64,000 nt of DNA from NCBI GenBank assembly GCA_015231615.1, contig JADGBE010000009.1:1-64000 (forward strand). Reading direction: 5' to 3'. The notes under the pieces are model-generated. The model searched no databases, was not told the origin of the DNA, and saw only the letters and a list, made by a program, of their open reading frames with translations. The translations under genes and the position numbers were made by a program. Source of the stretch: Desulfamplus sp. Its GTDB lineage: Bacteria > Desulfobacterota > Desulfobacteria > Desulfobacterales > Desulfobacteraceae. This document shows positions 42,776 to 51,515 of this stretch, in pieces (the stretch's first letter is position 1; each line of letters opens with the position of its first letter).

Positions 42776-43651
42776 ATGAGATATTGCAGTATGGAGAAAA
42801 AATTTTCATCTGAATTTGCTGCCCCTGTGGGTGTTTTTGATTCTGGTGTCGGAGGATTATCTGTGCTTAGGGAGATTCGTAAACACCTCCCTTCTGAAAA
42901 TCTAATCTATGTTGCTGACTCAGGATACGCCCCTTATGGCAATCGTTTGGCTACTTTCATCGAAAATCGTGCAAATGCAATTACCCATTTTCTCCTTGAC
43001 TGTAATGTCAAAGCTATTGTTGTTGCCTGCAACACAATTACGGTAGTTGCAATAAACAGACTTCGTTCATGGTGTCCCGTTCCAATAATAGCAATGGAGC
43101 CAGCAATCAAACCAGCGGCAAATACTACAAAGTCAGGCGTTATTGGAGTGCTTGCAACAACTCAAACTATTGCAAGTCCAAGCGTATCAAGACTTTGTGC
43201 TATGTATGGTAACAATATTGAGGTGCTTTTGCAACCATGTCCCGGTCTTGTTGAGCAGGTAGAACGGGCAGAACTTACAACTTTATCAACACGTTCAATG
43301 ATCTCTGACTATGTCTCCCCTTTACTTAGTAAAGGAGCTGACACAATTGTTTTGGGTTGCACACACTATCCATTTCTTGGGCAGATGATAAAAGAGGTTG
43401 CGGGACCAGATGTTATAATAATTGATCCAGCAGCTCCAGTGGCAAGAGAACTCTCTCGCCAACTTACTAATCACCAACTTACTGCTCTCTCAGATTATTT
43501 AGGCAGTGAAAATTTCTTTACGAGTGGCTCTGTATCACTCTCAAAAGGGGTAACATCAAAACTTTGGGAAAAAGATGTTGAAGTTCAGGAGTTGCCTAAA
43601 AAATACTCCAAATCTACAAGTTGTTTACCAGAATACGCAACGTGTATTTGA
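42776..43651 (+). CDS. murI: Glutamate racemase
   Basis: A 291-residue enzyme that makes D-glutamate for peptidoglycan. It has VGVFDSGVGGLSVLREIRKHLP, YVADSGYAPYGN, and the two catalytic cysteines in VVACNTITV and LGCTHYPFL. Length is slightly above the usual 260-275, because of a short polar extension at each end. The first ATG (42776) is used; an in-frame ATG at 42791 is equally possible, as neither has a strong ribosome-binding site. The gene is divergent from the methyltransferase/hut series and followed by an asparaginase-domain gene after 135 bases. Confidence 0.94.
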   Translation: MRYCSMEKKFSSEFAAPVGVFDSGVGGLSVLREIRKHLPSENLIYVADSGYAPYGNRLATFIENRANAITHFLLDCNVKAIVVACNTITVVAINRLRSWCPVPIIAMEPAIKPAANTTKSGVIGVLATTQTIASPSVSRLCAMYGNNIEVLLQPCPGLVEQVERAELTTLSTRSMISDYVSPLLSKGADTIVLGCTHYPFLGQMIKEVAGPDVIIIDPAAPVARELSRQLTNHQLTALSDYLGSENFFTSGSVSLSKGVTSKLWEKDVEVQELPKKYSKSTSCLPEYATCI

Positions 43652-43675
43652 ATTACATTCTTCTATTTATTCGTC

Positions 43676-43741
43676 AATTGACCTCCTGCAAAATCCATTT
43701 TTTATCCAGTAAAATCGAGGGGTCAATTCAAGTTTTGCAGG
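43676..43741 (+). ncRNA. Possible pseudoknot-forming leader between murI and the asparaginase-domain gene
   Basis: Two inverted repeats interleave: AATTGACC (43676-43683) with GGTCAATT (43721-43728), and CCTGCAAAA (43685-43693) with TTTTGCAGG (43733-43741). The order a-b-a'-b' would give an H-type pseudoknot in RNA. Downstream, CCTAAAATTAGG (43769-43780) overlaps the AGGTGG ribosome-binding site of the next gene (ATG 43787). Regulatory RNA is an inference; no known family is recognised. Confidence 0.35.
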
Positions 43742-43786
43742 AACTCTAATAAATCTAAATTATCTAAACCTAAAATTAGGTGGCAA

Positions 43787-44272
43787 ATGAAAATAAAATT
43801 CTTTGCAATTGGTGGCACTATTGACAAGGTCTATTTTGATGCACTAAGTAACTATCAGGTCGGTCCCCCGGGAATTGAAAGCATTATAAAAGAGGCAAGA
43901 GTAAATTTTGATTATGAAGTTGTCTCTCTTCTTAAAAAAGACTCTCTTGATATGACAAAAGAAGATCGAAACATGATATATGAAGCTCTATTAAAGGAAG
44001 AGAGTAAACATATTGTCATTACACATGGAACAGATACCATGATTGAAACAGCCATGGTTCTAAAGGCAATTGAAGGAAAGGTGATTGTACTTACTGGTGC
44101 TATGGAACCCGCCTGTTTTAAATCAAGCGATGCCTCATTTAATCTTGGTAGTGCTGTAGCCGCAGTTCAAACGCTTTCACAGGGTGTATATATTGCAATA
44201 AATGGAAGAGTATTTGATCCTGCAAATGTAAGAAAAGATAGAGATTTAAAACAGTTCACAGAAAATATATAG
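43787..44272 (+). CDS. Asparaginase N-terminal-domain protein
   Basis: A 161-residue protein equal to the N-terminal domain of L-asparaginases. It has IGGTIDK (first catalytic Thr in GGTID) and VITHGTDTMIETA (second Thr-Asp pair) plus LTGAMEP. The C-terminal domain of about 150 residues that completes the dimer-interface active site is absent, and the gene ends with a normal stop, so this is a stand-alone short form and not an obvious truncation. Short proteins of this kind exist in many bacteria; activity is not assured. The radical SAM gene follows after 49 bases on the same strand. AGGTGG is the ribosome-binding site. Confidence 0.85.
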   Translation: MKIKFFAIGGTIDKVYFDALSNYQVGPPGIESIIKEARVNFDYEVVSLLKKDSLDMTKEDRNMIYEALLKEESKHIVITHGTDTMIETAMVLKAIEGKVIVLTGAMEPACFKSSDASFNLGSAVAAVQTLSQGVYIAINGRVFDPANVRKDRDLKQFTENI

Positions 44273-44321
44273 CACTCTCAAATTGAGTTAACCCCAATAT
44301 TGATAGAATTTTGACTAAGAG

Positions 44322-45713
44322 ATGACATACAAACAGAGTATTAATCAGAAAAAGAGTTTTGGAAAAAAATCTGCCTCAATAAAAACAGCTAAAAAAGTTA
44401 AGATAGCTGATGCTGCAATAAATTACCTACCTCTTAATGCTGTTGTTGCAAACAAAAATGGCGATATATTTGAACTTGAAGATTATGGAGCTGTTGCTAT
44501 GGGAGGCTCTGAGCCGATCCTTTTAACAAGAGGTCAGGCAATTGAGATGCCTTATGGAGGCGAACTTATGATGCTACCTTACTCTAAACCTGTTGTGTTT
44601 AGTTTTGATAAAGGCATCTTTGAAGTATTGCACGAGAATCCATACCAGTCAGGTGAAGAGATATTCCCAGTTGCTGTATTTAACTCACCAGGTTATGTGA
44701 ATCGCTATTTTTGTGCCTATGAACATTGCGAAAAAGCTTACCTTCTTCCACTGTTTTCTTATGGGGCATGTGGTTGGGATAGCTATAACTCAGATAGTGG
44801 TAATTTTATGTCTGCTGCAATATGTGTTGATACAGAACCTCGCCAAGATTTAAGGCTTATGCCTCACGATGGTATTGTTGCAGGTGTCCAAGAGATGAAG
44901 ATTAAATATCCAAATAATCGTTTAATGCGTCATCTTGAAAAATGTGCTTTAACTTATGGTTGTCCAGCAGCAAAAAATTTTTTTCTGGGTAGATATGAGG
45001 CACCAATACCAACATCAAAAGCGTGTAATGCTAACTGTCTTGGTTGTATTTCTCTTCAGATCGAAAATAACCTGATGGCGTGCCAAGATAGAATCTCTTT
45101 TATCCCAGAACCTTTAGAAATTGCACAAATAGCTTTAGAGCATTTTTCAAAGGTTAAAAATAGCGTTGCAAGTTTTGGGCAGGGGTGCGAAGGTGATCCA
45201 TTGACAGCTTTTCATGTTATTGAGCCAGCTATTAGATTGATACGAGAAAAAATAGATATTGGAACAGTTAATATGAACACAAATGGTGGTATGGCTGATA
45301 AAATATCAAAATTATTTGATGCTGGTCTTGATTCTGTCCGTATCAGTATGAACTCTGTAAGAGATAAATGTTATAGTGCTTATTTTCGACCTAAAACTTA
45401 CACATACAGTGATGTTATAAAAAGTATTGAAGTTGCAAAGCAAAAAGAGAAATTTGTCTCTATTAACTATCTTAATTGTCCGGGTGTTACTGATTCAGAA
45501 TTGGAATTCAAAGCACTTAAAGAGTTTTTAAGTCGTTATCATGTTGATATGATCCAATGGAGAAATATGAATTACGATCCTTTAAGTTATTTTAAAATAA
45601 TGGAGCAGGCTGGTGGAAAAAGTTATCCACTTGGTATGGAGATTATTATAAGAGAACTTGAAAGAGATTTCCCTAAGCTAAGACACGGATACTTTAATCC
45701 ACCAATAAATTAG
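44322..45713 (+). CDS. Radical SAM protein of unassigned function
   Basis: A 463-residue protein. The [4Fe-4S] cysteines are in SKACNANCLGCISLQ (CxxxCxxC, near residue 240), followed by SFGQGCEGDPLT and NMNTNGGMADKISKL, typical of the radical SAM barrel. The first 230 residues form a separate domain with several cysteines (YFCAYEHCEKAY, GACGWDSY, CALTYGCPAAK) that might bind metal. No family name comes to mind. It probably forms an operon with the asparaginase-domain gene 49 bases upstream and is closed by a terminator at 45730. Substrate unknown. Confidence 0.8.
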   Translation: MTYKQSINQKKSFGKKSASIKTAKKVKIADAAINYLPLNAVVANKNGDIFELEDYGAVAMGGSEPILLTRGQAIEMPYGGELMMLPYSKPVVFSFDKGIFEVLHENPYQSGEEIFPVAVFNSPGYVNRYFCAYEHCEKAYLLPLFSYGACGWDSYNSDSGNFMSAAICVDTEPRQDLRLMPHDGIVAGVQEMKIKYPNNRLMRHLEKCALTYGCPAAKNFFLGRYEAPIPTSKACNANCLGCISLQIENNLMACQDRISFIPEPLEIAQIALEHFSKVKNSVASFGQGCEGDPLTAFHVIEPAIRLIREKIDIGTVNMNTNGGMADKISKLFDAGLDSVRISMNSVRDKCYSAYFRPKTYTYSDVIKSIEVAKQKEKFVSINYLNCPGVTDSELEFKALKEFLSRYHVDMIQWRNMNYDPLSYFKIMEQAGGKSYPLGMEIIIRELERDFPKLRHGYFNPPIN

Positions 45714-45729
45714 TCAAATTGGCAAAGAG

Positions 45730-45774
45730 ACTGTTTACAAAAAATATTGATAGAACAAGTAAACAGTGTTTTTT
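45730..45774 (+). terminator. Rho-independent terminator after the radical SAM gene
   Basis: ACTGTTTAC (45730-45738) pairs with GTAAACAGT (45759-45767) over a 20-base loop and is followed by GTTTTTT. It begins 17 bases after the radical SAM stop codon. Confidence 0.7.
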
Positions 45775-45819
45775 AAAAGGTTGCAACAAAACAATTAATT
45801 ATGGTATTAAAATTTTATT

Positions 45820-46152
45820 ATGAAACAGTATGTAATAGATGGGCTAAGTCCCTATGATTATGAAAGATTGAAAAAATATTGCGATGAGAACTTTGGCGAA
45901 CCATCTTTAGGTTCAATCTACTGGGTTGAAATTGACAAGACCATTCTCAACCCCATGCAAAAAGACCACACAGATTGCCAGCCATACTATTTTGCACTTG
46001 AACTTGATGAACAACGCCTCTCCTCAGAGTTTCTAATTAGAATTAAAAAGCATATTAAATGCGATTGTATGGGTTACGCTGATAAGCAACAGATGTTGTG
46101 GCTTATAGAAAAAGTTGATGAAATATTGGCTACTCTTGATATAACTATATAA
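45820..46152 (+). CDS. Hypothetical protein upstream of RNase J
   Basis: A 110-residue acidic protein of unknown family (MKQYVIDGLSPYDYERLKKYC, SLGSIYWVEIDKTIL, CQPYYFALELDEQRLSSEFLIR, KCDCMGYADKQQMLWLIEKVDE). It has regular secondary-structure patterning and no signal or membrane helix. Four cysteines are present, two in KCDC. It ends 36 bases before the RNase J start on the same strand, and so probably shares its transcript. Function is unknown. Confidence 0.7.
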   Translation: MKQYVIDGLSPYDYERLKKYCDENFGEPSLGSIYWVEIDKTILNPMQKDHTDCQPYYFALELDEQRLSSEFLIRIKKHIKCDCMGYADKQQMLWLIEKVDEILATLDITI

Positions 46153-46188
46153 GACTTTTTATTTACTTTGGAGAACGATTTAGAAGTC

Positions 46189-47997
46189 ATGCTAAAAATA
46201 ATACCCCTTGGCGGTTTGGGTGAAATTGGTCTTAATATGATGGTTGTAGAGTATGAAGAGACCATGTTTATTATTGATGCAGGGCTTATGTTTCCTGAAG
46301 ATTATATGCTCGGTGTTGATATTGTTATCCCTGATATGGAATATTTGCGAGAAAACAGGGATAAAGTTAAAGCTATTATTCTTACCCATGCCCATGAAGA
46401 CCACATTGGAGCAATAACATATTTACTCCGTGAAATCTCTGTTCCTGTATATGCTACCGCATTTACCTTACGTTTAGTCAAAAATAAACTTCAGGAGTTT
46501 GATCTCCACAATAACGCCCTCCTTAAACAGGTCTCCCCCGGAGAAAGTATCACAATTGGACAGTTTTCAATTGAGTTTATAAGGGTTAGCCACAGCACTG
46601 TTGATGGTGTTGCTCTTGCAATACAGACACCAGTTGGTCTTATTATCCACACAGGTGATTTTAAAATAAACCACTGTTTTGAAGAGTCTAATGTTACAGA
46701 CATATCTCGCTTTGCTCGTCTTGGTGAAGAGGGGGTTTTGGCTCTTTTATCTGATTCAACAAATGTTGAACGCGAAGGATATACAGATTCAGATCAAAAG
46801 GTTGGAGAAGCACTGGCTACTGTTGTATCAGAAAGCGACGGTAGAGTTATTGTTGCACTTTTTGCATCAAATATCTTTAGAATACAGCAGATTATCAATA
46901 TTGCTATAAACACAAGACGCAAAGTTGTATTCAATGGCAGAAGCATTGAACAGACAGTTGTAGCAGCCCGTGAACTTGGCTATATCACCTATCCAGACAG
47001 CTTGATAATTGATGTGAAAAAGGTCAACTCTTTTCAAGATTCAGAGGTTCTTATCATCACTACAGGCAGTCAAGGAGAACCAATGTCTGCCTTAGCTCGT
47101 ATGGCAACTGGTTTCCACAAACAGGTAAACATTAGAAAAGGGGATAGTGTTATTTTATCCTCTAAATCAATACCGGGAAACGAAAAGGCAATATCTAATA
47201 TTATCAACAATCTATATAGGAGAGGTGCAAGAGTTGTTTATGACAAAATTGCCCCTGTTCATGTTTCAGGTCATGCTTGCCAAGAAGAGTTAAAATTGAT
47301 GATAAGCCTAACCAGACCTAAATATTTTATCCCAATACATGGAGAGTATCGCCACTTAGTTACACACGCACGCCTTGCTGAAAAATTGGGTATTCCAAGA
47401 AAAAATGTTATTTTAGCCGAAGATGGTAATATCGTCTCTTTTGAGAAAGGTCGTCCAGAGATTGAGCAGGTAGATACTACTCTTAATAAATATAGTAATA
47501 AATGCAAATTGTTGAATAAAGATAGAGTTATAAATAATAAAATTGGCAAAAAAAATAATAAGATAGTTTCTAAAGTTGAACAAATTGAAAAAATAGTTGA
47601 CGAGATAGTTATTGGCAAAATCTCGGGAAGCGTGAATAGTGGCAGGATTCTAATTGATGGCAAAGGTATAGGTGATGTTGGCAGAAGTGTCCTTAAAGAG
47701 AGAAGAAATCTATCTGAAGATGGGCTTGTTGTGGTCTCAATGATAATTGATGAGGAGACTGGAATTGTCCTTTATGGACCGGAACTTATCTCTAAGGGCT
47801 TTGTATTTGGAGCAGAAACGGGCTACCTTGTTGATGATGCCCAATGTGTAATTCTTGAAATTGTTGAGGAGATTGAAGTCGGTGCTGAATCAAGGGTTGA
47901 TCTTATTAGATCGCGTCTTCAAAAAGCTCTTAAGCAATATTTTTTCTTTACAATTAGAAGACGTCCTGTGATTGTTCCAATTATCATTGAAGTCTAA
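46189..47997 (+). CDS. rnj: Ribonuclease J with a Lys/Asn-rich insert
   Basis: A beta-CASP metallo-beta-lactamase RNase for 5'-to-3' and endonucleolytic RNA decay. It starts MLKIIPLGGLGEIGLNMMVVE, has the metal motif HAHEDHIGAI, IHTGDFKI, LSDSTNVEREG, ITTGSQGEPMSALARM and VHVSGHACQEELKLMI. It is about 602 residues against a usual 550-560. The excess is about residues 427-470 (47470-47600), a Lys/Asn/Ile-rich stretch between the catalytic part and the C-terminal domain. I use ATG 46189, where family homology begins; a TTG at 46168 is an alternative. Confidence 0.93.
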   Translation: MLKIIPLGGLGEIGLNMMVVEYEETMFIIDAGLMFPEDYMLGVDIVIPDMEYLRENRDKVKAIILTHAHEDHIGAITYLLREISVPVYATAFTLRLVKNKLQEFDLHNNALLKQVSPGESITIGQFSIEFIRVSHSTVDGVALAIQTPVGLIIHTGDFKINHCFEESNVTDISRFARLGEEGVLALLSDSTNVEREGYTDSDQKVGEALATVVSESDGRVIVALFASNIFRIQQIINIAINTRRKVVFNGRSIEQTVVAARELGYITYPDSLIIDVKKVNSFQDSEVLIITTGSQGEPMSALARMATGFHKQVNIRKGDSVILSSKSIPGNEKAISNIINNLYRRGARVVYDKIAPVHVSGHACQEELKLMISLTRPKYFIPIHGEYRHLVTHARLAEKLGIPRKNVILAEDGNIVSFEKGRPEIEQVDTTLNKYSNKCKLLNKDRVINNKIGKKNNKIVSKVEQIEKIVDEIVIGKISGSVNSGRILIDGKGIGDVGRSVLKERRNLSEDGLVVVSMIIDEETGIVLYGPELISKGFVFGAETGYLVDDAQCVILEIVEEIEVGAESRVDLIRSRLQKALKQYFFFTIRRRPVIVPIIIEV

Positions 47998-48206
47998 ACT
48001 ATTGTCAAATCAGGGTTAAACGAAGCCTAAATGGGGCTACTTTTAAAGCTGTGAAATTCTTCTGATACCGTTTTAATTTTCTTTACAGCCTTATTATTAA
48101 TAGCTACCAGATTGTTTGGGATAGAAAAATGAACAATCTTTTTAAAAGAGCCAAGATAATAGGGGTGAAGCATTTAATAAATTGATTTTTTTAGGAGGTA
48201 AAAATA

Positions 48207-48533
48207 ATGGAGATTAGCGTACCTTTTGAACCAACAATATATGAACAACAACTTATTAGTATTATCCGCAGATTACCGACTGACCAAATATCTCAGGTTG
48301 TTGCTTTTGCTAAATTTCTTGAGTTACAATTCAGAGAAGTTCCTAATTTTCCATATCAAAATGAAACTGAAAAAAACATAGCAGAGGAAAATAAACAATG
48401 GGATAGATTATTTGCAAGAGATGATTCTCAAAGGCTGCTTGAAAAAATGGCTGATGAAGCATTGGCAGAAATTAACGAAGGAAAAGTAAAAAAGATAATT
48501 TTTACTGAAGATGGACAAATTAAACCAGAATGA
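48207..48533 (+). CDS. Antitoxin of a RelE/HigB-like pair
   Basis: A 108-residue protein whose stop codon overlaps the downstream toxin start as ATGA. The N-terminal half (IISIIRRLPTDQISQVVAFAKFLELQF) resembles the helical opening of DUF2281-type antitoxins. The C-terminal half is charged and helical (LEKMADEALAEINEGKVKKI). AGGAGG lies about ten bases before the ATG. The naming rests on gene arrangement and general pattern. The 209-base gap upstream, after RNase J, shows no gene. Confidence 0.7.
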   Translation: MEISVPFEPTIYEQQLISIIRRLPTDQISQVVAFAKFLELQFREVPNFPYQNETEKNIAEENKQWDRLFARDDSQRLLEKMADEALAEINEGKVKKIIFTEDGQIKPE

Positions 48534-48799
48534 TTTCACAAACAACATCAAAATTTTGGGAACTATACTATAGCTTACCTCTATCTGTTCAACAAAAAGC
48601 GAATAAAGCATATCAAATTTGGTGTGAAAATCCTGATGCACCAAGTCTATATTTTAAGCGTGTTGGTAAAACACGACCCGTTTATTCAGTGCGTATTGGA
48701 GAGGAATATAGAGCGTTAGGATTATTAAACAGTGACATAGTTACATGGTTCTGGATTGGTACTCATGATGAATATATGAGGTTACTAAAACATATTTGA
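48530..48799 (+). CDS. RelE/HigB-like toxin
   Basis: An 89-residue protein with the RelE-superfamily pattern: two N-terminal helices (FWELYYSLPLSVQQKANKAYQIWCENP), then FKRVGKTRPVYSVRIGEEYRALGLL and TWFWIGTHDEYMRLLKHI. The segment VYSVRIGEEYRAL is typical of ParE/RelE toxins, where it carries a basic residue that contacts RNA or target; the terminal HDEY aligns with the usual HxxY ending. Length is normal. It overlaps its antitoxin by four bases. A large imperfect hairpin (48815-48891) follows. Confidence 0.82.
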   Translation: MISQTTSKFWELYYSLPLSVQQKANKAYQIWCENPDAPSLYFKRVGKTRPVYSVRIGEEYRALGLLNSDIVTWFWIGTHDEYMRLLKHI

Positions 48800-48814
48800 A
48801 AATTCTAACCAGCG

Positions 48815-48891
48815 TTTTAGGGGACAGCCCTACGGCGTGTTGGTTTGTGGTCAATCGTTTGTTGGTAGTCGCCTTCGGGCTGCCACCTAAA
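48815..48891. repeat. Long imperfect hairpin after the RelE-like toxin gene
   Basis: TTTTAGGGGACAGCCCTACG (48815-48834, plus GCGT) pairs imperfectly with GTCGCCTTCGGGCTGCCACC (48868-48887, plus TAAA). The GC content is high against the surroundings, suggesting a mobile palindromic repeat or a structured 3' end. It lies 16 bases after the toxin stop codon. Confidence 0.55.
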
Positions 48892-48929
48892 CTTATTGTT
48901 ATATTGAGAAACATTGACGTTTATAAAAA

Positions 48930-51410
48930 ATGAAAAAAGAGCTTATAGCCATACTTATCTTATTTTTTGTGGTTCTAACATCGTTAAGTCTTCTCTCCTA
49001 CTCCCCACTTGACCCATCAATTAACCATCAATCATTTTCATCAGAAAATATTCATAACATTTTTGGAATCGTAGGCTCACATCTATCTGGAATACTTGTT
49101 GATCTGTTTGGGGTTGCATCTTTATGGTTTCCTCTCTCTTTGTTGTTAGCCGCCTTATCTTATCTAAGAGGTAAAAATTTCAAAGAGATTGTTATTCCAA
49201 CAACAGGCTCTATTATTATTATGCTATCAACATCTGGGATACTGCCTATTATAAAAGAGAGTGTCTTTATTCGTGGTGGGATGGTTACATCAGGAGGATT
49301 CACAGGTTTAGCTATATCAAGATTTTTACTTGAATATACCAATATCTATGGTGCTGTTATTATCCTTCTTTTTTTTATATTTGCAGGTGTGGTAGTTGCC
49401 ACTGGTATCTCTGCATCTTCTCTTATTTCAATTATTAAAAATTTTATATTCATAGCCTTAAAGTTTATAGGTTTAAAGGTTTTGCAAACTCGCGATCTTG
49501 CTATCAAAACTTTTTTTAGAATAAGAGATAATGATGCTTTAAACAGTGAAAAATTAAATAACTTAACTAAAACTGTTTTAAAGCAAGTTGATTTTAATAA
49601 ATTGACAAATTTTAGGCTTAATTTAAAAACAATCTCTTTTAAAAAGGATTTCTCAGATGCAGATTTTGTAACTGAGCCATTAACCCAGACTACAACAGCA
49701 CAAAACAATACCCCGCCAAAACAGCCAAGAATAAAAAAATCTATATTATCAACACAACAATTTGATTTAAAAGGTTATCAAGAATCAGCACAACAACCTG
49801 ATTTAAAAGGTTATCAAGAATCAGCACAACAACCTGATTTAAAAGATTATCAAGAATCAACTCTACCTTTTGGCTTAAAATCAACACAACATTTTGACCT
49901 AAAAAATTCTCAAGAGGATAATGCCTATTTTTCTACAAAAAAGGGTGATTTTATACTTCCTCCCTTATCTCTTCTAAATGAGAGAACAAGAGACAAAAAT
50001 ATAACTGATATGTCATTACTAAAACAAAAAGGGGAAATCGTTGAAAATAAGCTTAAGGATTTTGGTGTAAAAGGTGAAATTGTAGATATTTTACCCGGAC
50101 CTGTAATTACAACATTTGAATATAGACCTGCCGCAGGGGTTAAAATAAGCAAAATTGTCAATTTAACCGATGATTTAGCCTTAGCATTAAGTGCATTGAG
50201 TATCCGCATTGTTGCCCCCATTCCGGGAAAAGATGTTGTTGGAATTGAGATTCCCAATGATAAGCGTGAAATTGTTGTCTTAAAAGAGCTTTTGTCGTCA
50301 AATGAGTTCTTAAAATCAGAATCACGCCTAACCCTTGTTCTTGGCAGGGACATTGTTGGTAATCCTGTCTCAACAATAATGGATTCTATGCCTCATCTTT
50401 TAATTGCTGGAGCTACTGGAACAGGCAAGAGTGTTGGATTAAATTCTATGATTATAAGCCTTTTATATAAGGCAAAGCCAGATGAGGTGAAATTTATAAT
50501 GGTTGATCCAAAGCGTATTGAACTCTCTGTATATGACGATATTCCCCATTTGATTTCACCTGTGGTTACAGATATGAAAAAAGCCACAAATGCCCTTTTC
50601 TGGGCTGTTAAAGAGATGGATAGACGGTATGAACTTTTAGCTCAAAATGGTGTTCGTAACCTCTTGCAATATAATAAAATGGTTGGGCAGAAAGCAAATT
50701 CATTAGTAGATAGCAATTTTGATAACGTCAATAATGGTGCTAATCTCGATAAACTACCATATATTGTTGTTATTGTAGATGAGTTTGCTGATCTTATGAT
50801 GGTTGCCTCCCGTGATGTAGAGTCTGCTTTAATACGTCTTGCTCAAATGGCACGAGCTGCTGGTATCCATCTTATTTTAGCAACTCAAAGACCTTCTGTT
50901 GATGTGCTTACAGGAATTATTAAAGCAAATTTTCCAACAAGGGTATCGTTTCAAGTCTCCTCTAAAATAGACTCAAGAACAATCCTTGATACTAATGGGG
51001 CAGAAAGGTTGCTGGGTAATGGAGATATGCTATTTTTGCCTCCGGGAACAGGCAGGCTTCAACGTATTCAAGGTGCGTATATATCGGAAGAGGAAATATC
51101 ACGAGTAACTTCATTCCTGAAAAAACAGCAAAAACCAGAATATGTTGAAGAGATAACTGAGAAGTTAGATGGCGATGATGATACAGAAAGTAGTGCGGAA
51201 GATTTATATGATGAAAAATATGATGAGGCATTAGCCCTTGTTCTAAAGACAAGACAAGCATCAATATCAAGTGTCCAGCGTCATTTAAGAATAGGATATA
51301 ACAGAGCTGCAAGAATCATTGAGACTATGGAAAAAGAGGGAGTTGTTGGACCGCAAGATGGTTCAAAAGCAAGGGAGATACTTCTAAAGAGCTATGACTC
51401 TCCTAAATGA
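48930..51410 (+). CDS. ftsK: DNA translocase FtsK with tandem-repeat linker
   Basis: An 826-residue septal DNA pump that directs chromosome dimer resolution. The N-terminus has about four membrane helices (roughly 1-175). A linker (about 176-340) includes 12-residue repeats of the SAQQPDLKGYQE type. The motor has Walker A GATGTGKSVGLN, Walker B YIVVIVDEFADLMM, LATQRPSVDVLTG and SSKIDSRTILD. The C-terminal gamma winged helix (about 770-820, KTRQASISSVQRHLRIGYNRA) reads KOPS sequences. An added Asn/Asp-rich stretch lies just before Walker B (around NSLVDSNFDNVNN). The last codons and stop overlap the start of a family D repeat. Confidence 0.95.
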   Translation: MKKELIAILILFFVVLTSLSLLSYSPLDPSINHQSFSSENIHNIFGIVGSHLSGILVDLFGVASLWFPLSLLLAALSYLRGKNFKEIVIPTTGSIIIMLSTSGILPIIKESVFIRGGMVTSGGFTGLAISRFLLEYTNIYGAVIILLFFIFAGVVVATGISASSLISIIKNFIFIALKFIGLKVLQTRDLAIKTFFRIRDNDALNSEKLNNLTKTVLKQVDFNKLTNFRLNLKTISFKKDFSDADFVTEPLTQTTTAQNNTPPKQPRIKKSILSTQQFDLKGYQESAQQPDLKGYQESAQQPDLKDYQESTLPFGLKSTQHFDLKNSQEDNAYFSTKKGDFILPPLSLLNERTRDKNITDMSLLKQKGEIVENKLKDFGVKGEIVDILPGPVITTFEYRPAAGVKISKIVNLTDDLALALSALSIRIVAPIPGKDVVGIEIPNDKREIVVLKELLSSNEFLKSESRLTLVLGRDIVGNPVSTIMDSMPHLLIAGATGTGKSVGLNSMIISLLYKAKPDEVKFIMVDPKRIELSVYDDIPHLISPVVTDMKKATNALFWAVKEMDRRYELLAQNGVRNLLQYNKMVGQKANSLVDSNFDNVNNGANLDKLPYIVVIVDEFADLMMVASRDVESALIRLAQMARAAGIHLILATQRPSVDVLTGIIKANFPTRVSFQVSSKIDSRTILDTNGAERLLGNGDMLFLPPGTGRLQRIQGAYISEEEISRVTSFLKKQQKPEYVEEITEKLDGDDDTESSAEDLYDEKYDEALALVLKTRQASISSVQRHLRIGYNRAARIIETMEKEGVVGPQDGSKAREILLKSYDSPK
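49749..49916 (+). repeat. 36-base tandem repeat within ftsK
   Basis: Successive units begin at 49749, 49785, 49821, 49857 (shortened to 24 bases) and 49881. Each full unit encodes 12 residues such as SAQQPDLKGYQE; units 2 and 3 are nearly identical. The frame is preserved throughout, lengthening the linker between the membrane part and the motor. Confidence 0.9.
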
Positions 51411-51515
51411 TTTGTGGAAATATAAATAAGCAATATTTACGAGTAAAGACGCACGTCCGTGCGTCTCTACTTCAATAACAGGCGGGATGCACTAATTAAA
51501 TGGAGTGGTATAGCT
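51400..51515. repeat. Intergenic repeat family D copy 2, containing family B palindrome copy 3
   Basis: CTCCTAAATGATTTGTGGAA (51400-51419) and ATGGAGTGGTATAGCTAT at the far end match the copy at 34498. Between them lies a 28-bp near-perfect palindrome (51443-51470, arms GTAAAGACGCACG / CGTGCGTCTCTAC). The element spans the convergent gap between ftsK and coaX and supplies the ftsK stop codon. Confidence 0.65.

Noticed and set aside
48805-48904. Possible integron attC site around the hairpin after the RelE-like toxin (TTCTAAC at one end, GTTATAT at the other).
   Set aside because: The outer 7-mers do not match the RYYYAAC/GTTRRRY consensus and do not pair with each other; only the inner arms are complementary.
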